Of a DNA stretch of 64,000 nt, positions 8,319-17,136 are shown in pieces (the stretch's first letter is position 1; the number at the start of each line of letters is the position of its first letter). Made by a program: the position numbers and the translations under genes. Source of the stretch: Oscillospiraceae bacterium. Its GTDB lineage: Bacteria > Bacillota > Clostridia > Oscillospirales > Oscillospiraceae. The DNA is taken from assembly GCA_017416245.1 (NCBI GenBank), contig JAFQCX010000008.1, positions 124,001-188,000 of the forward strand, in the 5' to 3' direction. The notes below the pieces were generated by a model that worked only from the letters and a program-made list of their open reading frames with translations, was not told where the DNA came from and ran no database searches.

Positions 8319-9748
8319 TAACGAAGAAACAAAAATGGCGTAAAATCCAAATTAAGGGCTTGCGCCGGCGTTGGCTAATCAATACGTTGACGGTTGTGTG
8401 TACGCTGGGACTAATTTGTGTTTTGGCAGTTACAGCAGCTTTCTCCGCGTATTACCACTCTGCAATGGAGTCGGATATGCGCTACCGCGCCCGTTCCACC
8501 ACGGAGTTTTTTGCCGACTACCTTAACCAAAGTTATAAGGCTTATTACCAGTCCTGCATTACCTATGCCCAAACCTTTGATGACAGGAACTTTATCGAAC
8601 TGCAATTTATCAGCGCAGATGGCGCAATGGTTGCTTCCTCCTACGGAAAATGGGTGGGTACACCCCCTGCAACCCCGGATATTAGCGATGCGATCAGCAC
8701 CCGCGGCATCTGTTCCTATGTGGGTAAAAATCCTCAAACTGGCGAACGTATCATGGCGGTTTCCAGCCCGATGATCTACACAAACGGTGAGGTGATCGGT
8801 GTTTTGCGCTATGTGACCTCCACCGCCAGAATGGATGCCCAGGTCGTAACGATTGCCTTCATTGCATTAGGCGCGTTGCTGGTGTTCACCCTGTTGGTGC
8901 TCTTTAGCAGTAACTACTATATCCGATCCATTCTCACTCCCTTGGGAGAGATCATCGACAAGGCACAAAAAATCGCAAACGGCACCTACGGCATTCAAAT
9001 TCAAACGGAATTTGATGACGAGATCGGCGACCTGGCCCGTATGATCAACGAGATGTCCCTGAAGATCAGCGAGAACGAGAAAATTCAAAGAGAATTCATC
9101 TCCTCGCTTTCCCACGAGCTGCGTACACCGCTGACGGCCATTACCGGCTGGAGCGAAACCCTGCTCAGCTCGGACAAGCTGGATAATGATACCCGACGTG
9201 GCGTACGAATTATCCACAGGGAATCAAACCGCCTTACCGATATGGTGGTGGATCTGCTGGACTTCACCCGTATCCAGGACGACAGAATGACCTTGAATAT
9301 GGAAACAGTCGATGTTCGGGCAGAATTTGAGGACACGGTATTTATGTATGGCAGCCGCTTGGCAGAAGAGGGAATCAGCCTGAAGTACGTGGATAATGAC
9401 CAGGATATCCCGGAGATCTCCTGTGACCCCCAGCGTATGCGGCAGGTATTCTTAAATATTCTGAACAATGCGGTAAAGCATGCCGGTGAGGGAAAACAGA
9501 TCGATGCAAGCATTGCCTACAAGGATGATTTTATAGTCATTAAGATCCGTGACTACGGCCCCGGAATCCCCGTAGACGAATTGCCTTTGGTAAAAAAGAA
9601 ATTCTACAAGGGCAGCTCAAAAGCACGTGGTACGGGCATTGGCCTTGCTGTAAGTGATGAAATTGTGCAAATGCACGGCGGCGAACTGACACTGGAAAAT
9701 GCGCTTGCCGGTGGTACACTGGTAACGATTCGACTTCCGGCGACCTAG
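8315..9748 (+). CDS. Membrane sensor histidine kinase (HAMP-HisKA-HATPase)
   Basis: A 477-residue sensor kinase. An N-terminal membrane helix (about 20-45) and a second one (about 175-200) flank an extracellular sensor region of roughly 130 residues. A HAMP linker, a HisKA domain with the phosphorylated His267 in S-S-L-S-H-E-L-R-T-P, and an HATPase domain follow, with N-x-L-N-N-A-V-K-H (N box), D-Y-G-P-G-I-P (G1) and G-T-G-I-G-L-A (G2). The ATG at 8315 overlaps the regulator stop as ATGA; a GTG nine bases earlier is possible but lacks this arrangement. Partner of the preceding regulator; the ligand is unknown. Confidence 0.93.
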   Translation: MITKKQKWRKIQIKGLRRRWLINTLTVVCTLGLICVLAVTAAFSAYYHSAMESDMRYRARSTTEFFADYLNQSYKAYYQSCITYAQTFDDRNFIELQFISADGAMVASSYGKWVGTPPATPDISDAISTRGICSYVGKNPQTGERIMAVSSPMIYTNGEVIGVLRYVTSTARMDAQVVTIAFIALGALLVFTLLVLFSSNYYIRSILTPLGEIIDKAQKIANGTYGIQIQTEFDDEIGDLARMINEMSLKISENEKIQREFISSLSHELRTPLTAITGWSETLLSSDKLDNDTRRGVRIIHRESNRLTDMVVDLLDFTRIQDDRMTLNMETVDVRAEFEDTVFMYGSRLAEEGISLKYVDNDQDIPEISCDPQRMRQVFLNILNNAVKHAGEGKQIDASIAYKDDFIVIKIRDYGPGIPVDELPLVKKKFYKGSSKARGTGIGLAVSDEIVQMHGGELTLENALAGGTLVTIRLPAT

Positions 9749-9769
9749 CCTGAGCGAGAAAGGACGACT

Positions 9770-10753
9770 ATGGCAAATCAAGAAAAATTCAAAACAATGA
9801 TTGGCGGACAGGCACTGATCGAGGGCCTGATGATGCGAGGCCCTCAGAAGGATGCTATCGTTGTGCGGGGAAAAGACGGTGTAACCGTTGAGATTAAGGA
9901 CAGAAAGGTGCGACCCAAGAACTCACCGCTGAACTGGCCTGTGATCCGTGGCGCGGTCACCTTCTTTGATGCCCAGCTGACGGGCGTAAAGGCGCTGATG
10001 CGTTCCGCTGACCTGTCCCCGGAGGAAAGTCAGGAAGAACCCTCCAAGTTTGATAAGTGGCTGGAAGAAAAGCTGGGCGACAAGCGTTTCCAACAGCTTG
10101 TTGTGGGCATTGCCGTGGCTATGGGCCTGGGCTTGTCTATCCTGTTGTTCTTCCTTTTGCCCATGGTGATCGGCAGCTTCTTCGACCGCTGGATCCGTAA
10201 TAATCTTCTGCTGAATCTTGTAGAGGGCATTGTGCGTATTTTGATCTTTACCGGCTATATGCTTTTGGTGTCCCGTATGAGTGAAATGAAGCGGGTATTT
10301 GCCTATCATGGAGCAGAGCACAAGACCATCCGCTGCTATGAGGCGGGATTGCCCTTGACCGTAGAGAATGTACGTCAGCAAACAAGGCTGCATCCCCGAT
10401 GCGGCACCAGCTTCCTGCTGGTTGTGATGATCATTTCCATTCTGCTGTTTTCCGTAGCATCATCCCTTCTGCTGGCTGTAATTCCAAAACTGGCTGCGAT
10501 CCACGGAAGCTTTTTGTACCGGCTGATTATGATCGCCTTTAAGCTGCTGTTGCTTCCCTTGGTGGTATCCTTCAGCTATGAGATTAACCGCTGGGTGGGC
10601 CGGCACGATAACCTCTTCACCCGGATCTTGTCTGCCCCCGGTATGTGGTTCCAGAACTTTACTACCAACGAGCCGGACGACAGTATGATCGAGGTAGGTA
10701 TTCAGGCATTAGAGGCAGTTCTGCCTGAAAATGAAGGGGATGACCGTTGGTAA
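9770..10753 (+). CDS. yqhQ: DUF1385 membrane protein (YqhQ-like)
   Basis: A 327-residue member of the DUF1385/YqhQ family, opening with the diagnostic I-G-G-Q-A-L-I-E-G-L-M-M-R-G-P segment near residues 11-25. Several membrane helices follow (about 110-135, 150-175, 215-245 and 255-280), and between them lies a conserved H-G-A-E-H-K-T-I segment with histidines and a glutamate suggestive of a metal site. A C-terminal P-G-x-x-x-Q-x-x-T-T-x-E-P motif is typical of the family. The molecular function is not established. Its stop overlaps the prmC start (TAATG), and the same gene order before prmC is common in Clostridia. Confidence 0.88.
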   Translation: MANQEKFKTMIGGQALIEGLMMRGPQKDAIVVRGKDGVTVEIKDRKVRPKNSPLNWPVIRGAVTFFDAQLTGVKALMRSADLSPEESQEEPSKFDKWLEEKLGDKRFQQLVVGIAVAMGLGLSILLFFLLPMVIGSFFDRWIRNNLLLNLVEGIVRILIFTGYMLLVSRMSEMKRVFAYHGAEHKTIRCYEAGLPLTVENVRQQTRLHPRCGTSFLLVVMIISILLFSVASSLLLAVIPKLAAIHGSFLYRLIMIAFKLLLLPLVVSFSYEINRWVGRHDNLFTRILSAPGMWFQNFTTNEPDDSMIEVGIQALEAVLPENEGDDRW

Positions 10754-11622
10754 TGACCCTGGCAGAATTGTTTTTAAAGACCCGCAACCTGCTTATGCCG
10801 AAGGAAGATGCGGAGTCGGCATCCTTTATAGCCAGAGAGCTGCTTTGCCGGGCCACAGGCCTGCGCCGTGAGCAGATCATAGCAGACAGAAACGCGCCGG
10901 CTACTCCAAAAGCCTGTGAGGAAATGGACCGAATGACCGCCCGGGTGATGCTGGGTGAACCTCTTGCCTATGTGCTTGGGGAGTGGGAGTTCTACGGAAT
11001 GAAGCTTACGGTGAATTCCAACGTGCTGATCCCCCGGGACGATACCTGCGCGGTAACAGAACTGGCGATCCGACAGACCTTGTTTCTGGACTCCAACCCA
11101 CGGGTTTTGGATCTGTGCACAGGCTCAGGATGTATCGGCCTTGCCGTTGCAAATCGCGTAAAGGATGCCAAGGTGACCTTAGCGGATATATCCCGCGAAG
11201 CAATGCAGGTAGCAAAGAAGAATATCGTAAGTCAAAAGCTTTCGGGCCGAGTGACCTGTGTACAGGCAAACGCCCTGGAGCAACCTCCCGCTTTTCTTGG
11301 GAAATTTGATTTGATCGTATCCAATCCCCCTTATATCACCACACAGGAGATGACGGAATTGCCGGATAGCGTGGGGAAATTTGAGCCTCACTTAGCGCTC
11401 CACGGCGGACAGGATGGATTGGACTTTTACCGGGCCATTGCAAAGAATTATAAGGCTGCGCTGAAACCGGGCGGCTATCTGTGCTTTGAGTTTGGCATGG
11501 GGCAGGGGGACGCTGTTTGCCGCCTGCTCGAGGATAACGGATTTACTATACTGGAGCGTTCCAGAGATTTTAACGACAGAGAACGGGCTGTGCTGGCACA
11601 GTTCGGTAGGAAGGATGGATAA
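10753..11622 (+). CDS. prmC: Peptide chain release factor N(5)-glutamine methyltransferase (PrmC)
   Basis: SAM-dependent methyltransferase that modifies the glutamine of the GGQ motif in release factors RF1/RF2, needed for efficient translation termination. 289 residues: an N-terminal helical substrate-binding domain, then a Rossmann methyltransferase with the SAM loop [11 protein letters not shown] and the catalytic N-P-P-Y at 191-194, which binds the target glutamine amide. The ATG at 10753 overlaps the yqhQ stop by one base; a TTG two codons upstream is unlikely. Only two bases separate it from recA. Confidence 0.94.
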   Translation: MTLAELFLKTRNLLMPKEDAESASFIARELLCRATGLRREQIIADRNAPATPKACEEMDRMTARVMLGEPLAYVLGEWEFYGMKLTVNSNVLIPRDDTCAVTELAIRQTLFLDSNPRVLDLCTGSGCIGLAVANRVKDAKVTLADISREAMQVAKKNIVSQKLSGRVTCVQANALEQPPAFLGKFDLIVSNPPYITTQEMTELPDSVGKFEPHLALHGGQDGLDFYRAIAKNYKAALKPGGYLCFEFGMGQGDAVCRLLEDNGFTILERSRDFNDRERAVLAQFGRKDG

Positions 11623-11624
11623 CT

Positions 11625-12725
11625 ATGGCGACAAAGAAAACAGCTTATGAAGCACCTACACCTGCAACAGATAAGAAAAGAGCGTTGCAGACCGCGATTT
11701 CTCAGATCGAGAAGAATTTCGGCAAGGGTACGGTAATGCGCTTGGGCGACAAGCCCGAAATGAACGTGGATGCAATTCCCACCGGCTCTTTGGCATTGGA
11801 TGCTGCGCTGGGCATTGGCGGCGTTCCCAAGGGACGTATTATCGAAATTTACGGACCTGAATCCTCAGGTAAGACCACCTTGGCCCTGCACATTTTGGCA
11901 GAGGCACAGAAGATGGGCGGCGAGGTCGCCTTTGTGGATGCTGAGCACGCCTTAGACCCTGTTTATGCAGCTGCCTTGGGCGTAAATACCGATGATATGC
12001 TGGTTTCTCAGCCGGACACCGGCGAGCAGGCATTGGAAATCACCGATGCGCTGGTGCGTAGCGGCGCTGTGGATGCTGTTGTTGTGGACTCTGTTGCCGC
12101 CCTGGTTCCCAAGCAGGAAATCGAGGGCGAAATGGGCGATACCTTTGTGGGTCTGCAGGCAAGACTGATGAGCCAGGCATTGCGCAAATTGGCTGGTACC
12201 ATCGCAAAGACCAATTGCGTTGTTATTTTTATCAACCAGCTTCGTATGAAGATCGGCGTGATGTACGGCAATCCCGAAACCACCACAGGTGGTAATGCCC
12301 TGAAGTTCTATTCCTCTGTACGTTTGGATGTACGTCGTGTAGAATCCATCAAAGAGGGTAGCAACGTTGTGGGCAACAAGACCCGCGTAAAGGTTGTTAA
12401 GAACAAGGTAGCTCCTCCTTTCCGTGAGGCCTACTTCGATATTATGTATGGCGAAGGCATCAGCAAGTGGGGCGAATTGGTGGATCTGGCTGTTCAAATG
12501 GATATTATTCAGAAGAGTGGCAGTTGGTTCTCTATGGGCGATGAGCGAATCGGACAGGGCAAGGACAGTGTAAAGCTGTTCCTGCAAACAAACCCCGATA
12601 TTGCTGAACAGGTAGAGCAGCAGGTGCGTGAAAAACTGATTTCCGGTGCATCCTCCAAAACACCTGCCAAGGCAGCTGAGCGCCCTGTAGCCGTCAGCGC
12701 TGACGATTTTGATGATGAGGATTGA
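11625..12725 (+). CDS. recA: Recombinase RecA
   Basis: The 366-residue RecA protein forms ATP-dependent filaments on single-stranded DNA, catalyses strand exchange and stimulates LexA self-cleavage. The Walker A motif G-P-E-S-S-G-K-T is at 77-84; Walker B (V-V-V-D-S-V-A-A-L), the L1 and L2 DNA-binding loops and the G-G-N-A-L-K-F-Y segment are all present. The C-terminal tail is short and very acidic, ending D-D-F-D-D-E-D, as is usual. AGGAAGG Shine-Dalgarno lies inside prmC. No SOS-type operator is obvious just upstream because recA sits within an operon. Overlaps recX. Confidence 0.98.
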   Translation: MATKKTAYEAPTPATDKKRALQTAISQIEKNFGKGTVMRLGDKPEMNVDAIPTGSLALDAALGIGGVPKGRIIEIYGPESSGKTTLALHILAEAQKMGGEVAFVDAEHALDPVYAAALGVNTDDMLVSQPDTGEQALEITDALVRSGAVDAVVVDSVAALVPKQEIEGEMGDTFVGLQARLMSQALRKLAGTIAKTNCVVIFINQLRMKIGVMYGNPETTTGGNALKFYSSVRLDVRRVESIKEGSNVVGNKTRVKVVKNKVAPPFREAYFDIMYGEGISKWGELVDLAVQMDIIQKSGSWFSMGDERIGQGKDSVKLFLQTNPDIAEQVEQQVREKLISGASSKTPAKAAERPVAVSADDFDDED

Positions 12726-13347
12726 GTCTGTAGCCGCCCAGCCGGATCGGGCAGGGCGGTACACAGTGAAATTTGAAGACGGTACCGTTATGCGTTTATA
12801 CCGGCAGACAGTAGAGGATTTTGGCCTCTACACCGGCAGAGAACTGACAGAGCAGGAGCAGAAAGATCTGCAGGCTGCGGCAGGTCAGATGTCTGCCAAA
12901 ATGCGGGCCGTTCGGATCGTTTCGGCAAGCAGTGTGTCCAAAAGTGATTTGGAGCGCCGCTTGGTACAAAAAGGTGAAACAAAGGGCGACGCCAAGCAGG
13001 CAGTTGCCTGGATGACAGAACTGAATCTTTTGGACGACCAAAAGACAGCACAGCAGATCGTTCAGCGGTGCATTTCCAAGGGCTATGGACTTGCCCGGGC
13101 AAAGCAGGCGCTGTTTGAAAAGCGGATCCCAAAGGAATTTTGGGATGATGCGCTGGCGGACTATCCCGACCAGACGGAAAGGATACTTGCATTTTTATCC
13201 TCCCGGCTTGGCGAACAGTGGGAGGAAAAGGACCTGCGGCGGGCTGTGGATGCATTGCTGCGCCGGGGTCACAGTTATCAGGAGATCCGTCGCGCACTGA
13301 ATGAATTTTCGCAAAATGCGGATTTTCGGGAGGATTACTATGGCTAA
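12712..13347 (+). CDS. recX: Regulatory protein RecX
   Basis: About 211 residues, made of three-helix repeats typical of RecX, including a first repeat S-K-S-D-L-E-R-R-L near residue 80 and a second [11 protein letters not shown]. RecX binds the RecA filament groove and limits its growth. It overlaps the 3' end of recA by 14 bases, the usual RecX position. The start is uncertain between TTG 12709, ATG 12712 and ATG 12715, none with a clear Shine-Dalgarno, which suggests translational coupling to recA. Confidence 0.88.
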   Translation: MMRIESVAAQPDRAGRYTVKFEDGTVMRLYRQTVEDFGLYTGRELTEQEQKDLQAAAGQMSAKMRAVRIVSASSVSKSDLERRLVQKGETKGDAKQAVAWMTELNLLDDQKTAQQIVQRCISKGYGLARAKQALFEKRIPKEFWDDALADYPDQTERILAFLSSRLGEQWEEKDLRRAVDALLRRGHSYQEIRRALNEFSQNADFREDYYG

Positions 13348-14674
13348 TGTAGGGTTCATCTCTTTGGGATGCGCCAAGAATCAAGTGGACTGCGAGCGAA
13401 TGATGTACCGTGTCCAGGAAGCAGGTTACGACCTGCAGGCGGATGTGGTAGGCGCAGACGTGGTGGTTATCAACACCTGCGGCTTTATCGATTCTGCAAA
13501 AAGTGAAGCAATCGACTATATTCTGCAAATGGCGCAGCTGAAGGAACAAGGCTTGATCGGTAAAATACTGGTGACAGGCTGCTTGTCCCAGCGCTATCAG
13601 CAGGAGATCATTAAAGAAATGCCCGAGGTTGACGGCGTTTTGGGAACAGGTAGTTATACGGAGGTCGTGTCTGCGATTGAAAGCCTGTTATCCGGGAATT
13701 CCGTAAGCGATTTTGCCTCTATCGACACACCCGAGCAGGAGTGCGGACGCGTCCTCACAACGCCTGAGCATTATGCCTACATCAAAATCGCAGAGGGCTG
13801 TGATAACCGTTGCGCCTACTGCATTATTCCCTACCTGCGAGGCAAGTTCCGCAGCCGGCAAATGGATGATATTCTTTACGAGGCGAGGATTTTGGCTGCC
13901 AATGGTGTCAAAGAGCTGCTGGTTGTGGCGCAGGATACCAGCCGATACGGAACAGACTTCCCGGAGCACAAGCGCCTTTTGCCGGAGCTACTGCGTGAGC
14001 TTTGCAAAATCGATGGTATTAAGTGGATTCGCGTCCACTATACCTATCCCGATGAAATTGACGATGAATTGATCTCCGTAATGGCAAATGAGCCGAAAAT
14101 CGTGAAATACTTAGACATTCCCATTCAGCACTGCAACAGTAAAATTCTGAAGCTTATGAACCGCCGCAGTAGCAAGGAGCAGCTGGTAGAGCTGTTTGCA
14201 AAGCTGCGTGCTCAAATTCCCAATCTTGTGATCCGCACCAGCGTGATCACCGGCCTTCCCGGTGAGGGTGAGGAAGAATTTGAGGAGCTGTGCGAATTTC
14301 TCAAAGAGCAGCGCCTTGAGCGTGTTGGCGCGTTCCCGTTCTCTCCCGAGGAGGGGACACCTGCAGCGGAAATGGAATTTGTGGATTCTGAGATCGCGCA
14401 GCAAAGAGCTCAGCAGGTAGAAACCATCCAATCCCGCATTATGGATGCGTATCACGCAGCGATGCAGGGGAAAACCCTTGAGGTTTTGGTGGACGGCTTT
14501 GATGAAGATTTGGAGCAGTACTACGGACGTACCTATGCTGACTCTCCTGAAATTGACAGCCGTGTTTGGCTTGCATCCCAGGAGCCCTTGGTAGAGGGAA
14601 GCTTTGTGCAGGTCTGCATTGACGGTGTGGTGGACGGAGAACTTTCAGGTTTTGTATTGGAGGAAGAAGAATGA
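13340..14674 (+). CDS. rimO: Ribosomal protein S12 methylthiotransferase (RimO)
   Basis: Radical-SAM methylthiotransferase that adds a methylthio group to an aspartate of ribosomal protein S12. 444 residues: an N-terminal UPF0004 domain with three cluster cysteines (Cys11 in S-L-G-C-A-K-N, then N-T-C-G-F and V-T-G-C-L), a radical-SAM core with C-x3-C-x2-C at 154-161, and a C-terminal TRAM domain. The S-L-G-C-A-K-N-Q-V-D opening favours RimO over the tRNA enzyme MiaB. GGGAGGA precedes the ATG at 13340; the frame is open further upstream, but those starts lie deep in recX. Confidence 0.95.
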   Translation: MANVGFISLGCAKNQVDCERMMYRVQEAGYDLQADVVGADVVVINTCGFIDSAKSEAIDYILQMAQLKEQGLIGKILVTGCLSQRYQQEIIKEMPEVDGVLGTGSYTEVVSAIESLLSGNSVSDFASIDTPEQECGRVLTTPEHYAYIKIAEGCDNRCAYCIIPYLRGKFRSRQMDDILYEARILAANGVKELLVVAQDTSRYGTDFPEHKRLLPELLRELCKIDGIKWIRVHYTYPDEIDDELISVMANEPKIVKYLDIPIQHCNSKILKLMNRRSSKEQLVELFAKLRAQIPNLVIRTSVITGLPGEGEEEFEELCEFLKEQRLERVGAFPFSPEEGTPAAEMEFVDSEIAQQRAQQVETIQSRIMDAYHAAMQGKTLEVLVDGFDEDLEQYYGRTYADSPEIDSRVWLASQEPLVEGSFVQVCIDGVVDGELSGFVLEEEE

Positions 14675-15204
14675 CTTTAGCAAGCAAAATCACGTTGATA
14701 CGTGTGGCATTTATCCCTGCCTATATGGCGCTGATGTATTTAAGCGGTGGCAAGCCCGGCCTGTGGATGTGGCTGGCATTTGCGGTGTTTATCATCGCCA
14801 GCTTAACAGATTATGTGGATGGTCAGATTGCCCGTCGCTGCAATCAGGTCAGTGACTTCGGTAAATTTCTGGATCCCTTGGCAGACAAATTGCTGACTAT
14901 TGCAGCAATGACCATGTTCTGCCAGTGGGGGATGATGCCTGCCTGGGCGCTGATGATCGTGCTGACCCGTGAATTTGCAGTGACCGGCCTGCGTCTGGTT
15001 GCAGTAGGTAAGGGCAAGGTGATTGCCGCCGGCTGGAGTGGCAAGGTTAAAACAGCAAGCACCATGATCGGTCTTTGTGTGCTGATGGCATTCCCGACAG
15101 TGCCCGTGCTGGCTACGATCGTCAATGCTGTGATTATCGTAACAACTGTTTACTCTGGTGTTGAGTACTTCATTCAGAACTGGAATTGCCTTTGGGATAA
15201 GTAA
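14671..15204 (+). CDS. pgsA: CDP-diacylglycerol-glycerol-3-phosphate 3-phosphatidyltransferase (PgsA)
   Basis: Integral membrane enzyme making phosphatidylglycerophosphate, committed step to phosphatidylglycerol. 177 residues with four or more hydrophobic helices. The CDP-alcohol phosphotransferase signature D-x2-D-G-x2-A-R-x8-G-x3-D-x3-D is complete, from Asp47 to Asp72. The ATG overlaps the rimO stop as ATGA. rimO-pgsA adjacency is common in Clostridia. A perfect hairpin without a T-run follows, so some transcripts probably continue into the DUF4317 gene. Confidence 0.95.
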   Translation: MTLASKITLIRVAFIPAYMALMYLSGGKPGLWMWLAFAVFIIASLTDYVDGQIARRCNQVSDFGKFLDPLADKLLTIAAMTMFCQWGMMPAWALMIVLTREFAVTGLRLVAVGKGKVIAAGWSGKVKTASTMIGLCVLMAFPTVPVLATIVNAVIIVTTVYSGVEYFIQNWNCLWDK

Positions 15205-15209
15205 AATTT

Positions 15210-15232
15210 GTGCCGGTGCATTGCACCGGCAC
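15210..15232 (+). other. Perfect hairpin between pgsA and the DUF4317 gene
   Basis: Eleven-base perfect stem (15210-15220 with 15222-15232) around a single base, so the real loop is wider in RNA. No T-run follows, so it is a weak terminator, a processing site or an mRNA stabiliser rather than a clear end of transcription. Confidence 0.6.
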
Positions 15233-15254
15233 AACCTACGAAGAGGAATAATAT

Positions 15255-16388
15255 ATGAACGAAAAAGAAATTGGCGAGATTCGACGCAGGGTGCGTCGTG
15301 ACCGCAGCAATATGACTGCCATTTACGGCTGCTACGTGAACGGACAGAAGGAAATTGTTTCGGAATTTAAAAAAAGCACAGGCATTATGCCGGAAAACGA
15401 AGCTGAAAAATACTTCGGATTGCTCAAGCGCAGTCTGACCGGCTCAATAGGAAAGAATCTGATCGACATCACCTTCCAGACTGCTCAGGTGGCAAACAGC
15501 CCCGAGCATAAGCTGCTTATGGATTTGCGGGAAACCCAGCTGAAGGACGAAAACCTCCGGGCGGAATTGTATCAAAAAATCATTCAGTCTGTCAGCTTTG
15601 ATGAGGGCTTTTTGATCCTGCTGGGCTGTGACAGCTATGATGTTCCCTTCAAGAGCGCTGATGATGAGACCCAGGCGGATGCCTCCAATGAAACCTATAC
15701 ATATCTGCTTTGCTCTGTTTGCCCCGTGAAGCAAACAAAGGCGAACTTGCGTTATGTAGCTGAGGACAAGGAGTTCCACGATGGCGGTATTGCCCAGGTC
15801 CCCGCTGCCCCCGAAATGGGATTTCTGTTCCCTGCCTTTGATAACCGCGCCACAAACATTTATAATGCGCTTTTCTATACCCATAGCGCCAAGAAAAACC
15901 ACGAGGAGCTTGTTGACGCACTGTTCCACGTGGATGTTCCCAAGCCTGCGGAGGAGCAGAAAAAGTCCTTTGAGGCCCTGCTGGGAACATCCCTGCAGGA
16001 ATCCTGCAGCCTGGATGTGGTGCAAACTGTCCATGAGCAGATCTGCCAAAGCATTGAGCTGCACAAAGAAAGCCGCGTGGCAGAGCCTCTGCTCATCTCT
16101 AAGGAGCAGGTAAAAGCTGCGCTGGCAGAGTGCGGTGTCCCGGAAAAGGGCATTGCAAAGTTCTCTGTGGCTTATGACGAAACCTTTGGATTTGAGGCGC
16201 AGCTGCACCCCAAGAATATTATCAACCACAGACGTTTTGAGGTGAAGCTGCCGGATGTTTCCATTCAGGTGTCCCCGGAGCGGGCAGACTTGATTGAAAC
16301 CCGGATCATTGACGGCGTGAAGTATATTCTGATCTGCGCTGATGAAAATGTAGAGGTGAACGGCGTGTCGATCACCATTGCAGAGTAA
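15255..16388 (+). CDS. DUF4317 family protein
   Basis: A 377-residue cytosolic protein with no signal peptide or membrane segment, recognised as DUF4317 from its opening (E-I-x-x-I-R-R-R-x-R-x-x-x-S-N-M), the N-G-x-x-x-I-V-S-x-F motif and a central F-P-x-F-D-N-R-A-x-N-I segment. The family is largely restricted to Clostridia and has no assigned function. A GAGGAAT Shine-Dalgarno lies upstream of the ATG. It may be read through from pgsA. It converges on the cytidylate-kinase-like gene across a shared terminator. Confidence 0.75.
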   Translation: MNEKEIGEIRRRVRRDRSNMTAIYGCYVNGQKEIVSEFKKSTGIMPENEAEKYFGLLKRSLTGSIGKNLIDITFQTAQVANSPEHKLLMDLRETQLKDENLRAELYQKIIQSVSFDEGFLILLGCDSYDVPFKSADDETQADASNETYTYLLCSVCPVKQTKANLRYVAEDKEFHDGGIAQVPAAPEMGFLFPAFDNRATNIYNALFYTHSAKKNHEELVDALFHVDVPKPAEEQKKSFEALLGTSLQESCSLDVVQTVHEQICQSIELHKESRVAEPLLISKEQVKAALAECGVPEKGIAKFSVAYDETFGFEAQLHPKNIINHRRFEVKLPDVSIQVSPERADLIETRIIDGVKYILICADENVEVNGVSITIAE

Positions 16389-16401
16389 GAAAATTGCGAA
16401 A

Positions 16402-16437
16402 AAACCGGCGTGTTTCCACACGCCGGTTTGCTGTTTT
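16402..16437. terminator. Bidirectional terminator, DUF4317 gene / cytidylate kinase-like gene
   Basis: Twelve-base perfect stem (16402-16413 with 16418-16429), four-base loop, A-rich on the left and T-rich on the right, between two convergent genes. Confidence 0.85.
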
Positions 16438-17041
16438 ATTTGCCACGCATAAGGTCGACCAAAATCTCTGTACACTTTTCGATGCCCAGCACACTGGTGC
16501 TTAGGCTGATATCGTAGTTCCGCGCTTCACCCCAGACTCTACCGGTGTAGTGCTGATAATTTGCCTTTCTCCGCTTGTCTTTTTCGTTCAAACGGGTCTG
16601 CGGGGACTTTTCAGACTCACCGTAAAGGCGAACAATACGATCCGCACGGAATTCCTTGTCCGCATAGATAAAGGCGTGAAGCACATCGGGACGGTCTTTC
16701 AAAATGTAATCGGCGTTTCTGCCTACGATCACACAAGGGCCTTTTTCAGCCAACTGCAGAATAACACCGCACTGAATGTTCCACAGAAAATCCGCGGTGG
16801 AAAGGCCGTCCATAACACCGGGAGTGCCATGGGATGCAAAGGCATAAGAGAAAATACTCTTTCCGGGGGAATGTTCGCCGTGTTCCTCAACAAATTTGGG
16901 AGCAAAGCCGGATTCTAAAGCAACCTGCTCAACCAGTTCCTTATCGTAAAAGGGAATGCCCAAGGCCTCCGCGACCTGATGCCCGATGGTGCGGCCGCCA
17001 CTGCCAAATTCACGACTGATCGTAATGATTTTCTTTTCCAT
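16436..17041 (-). CDS. Cytidylate kinase-like protein
   Basis: A 201-residue P-loop kinase of the cytidylate-kinase-like family (AAA-33/Cytidylate_kin2 type). It starts I-I-T-I-S-R-E-F-G-S-G-G-R-T-I-G, a variant P-loop at about 10-20, then P-F-Y-D-K-E-L. Later segments include C-V-I-V-G-R-N-A-D-Y-I-L and an R-R-x-N-Y-x-x-Y-T-G motif near the lid. True CMP kinases share the fold, but this family is distinct and its substrate is not established. The frame is open upstream to 17125, but the ATG at 17041 has an AAAGGGG Shine-Dalgarno and a consensus promoter directly upstream. Confidence 0.85.
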   Translation of the reverse strand: MEKKIITISREFGSGGRTIGHQVAEALGIPFYDKELVEQVALESGFAPKFVEEHGEHSPGKSIFSYAFASHGTPGVMDGLSTADFLWNIQCGVILQLAEKGPCVIVGRNADYILKDRPDVLHAFIYADKEFRADRIVRLYGESEKSPQTRLNEKDKRRKANYQHYTGRVWGEARNYDISLSTSVLGIEKCTEILVDLMRGK

Positions 17042-17062
17042 ACTAAAACCCCTTTTTCTTTT

Positions 17063-17091
17063 ATTATAAAAGAAGAAACCTGCAATGTCAA
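17063..17091 (-). promoter_or_regulatory. Promoter for the cytidylate kinase-like gene
   Basis: On the minus strand TTGACA (17086-17091), exactly 17 bases, TATAAT (17063-17068): a full consensus promoter, 21 bases from the start codon. Confidence 0.85.
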
Positions 17092-17101
17092 TTTGAAATT
17101 T

Positions 17102-17131
17102 AAAAGGGTGTACCGATGGGTACACCCTTTT
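17102..17131 (-). terminator. Terminator after the PQQ-propeller gene
   Basis: Thirteen-base perfect stem (17102-17114 with 17119-17131) with a four-base loop, six bases past the stop of the minus-strand propeller gene; U-rich tail on that strand. Confidence 0.8.
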
Positions 17132-17136
17132 CGTTT

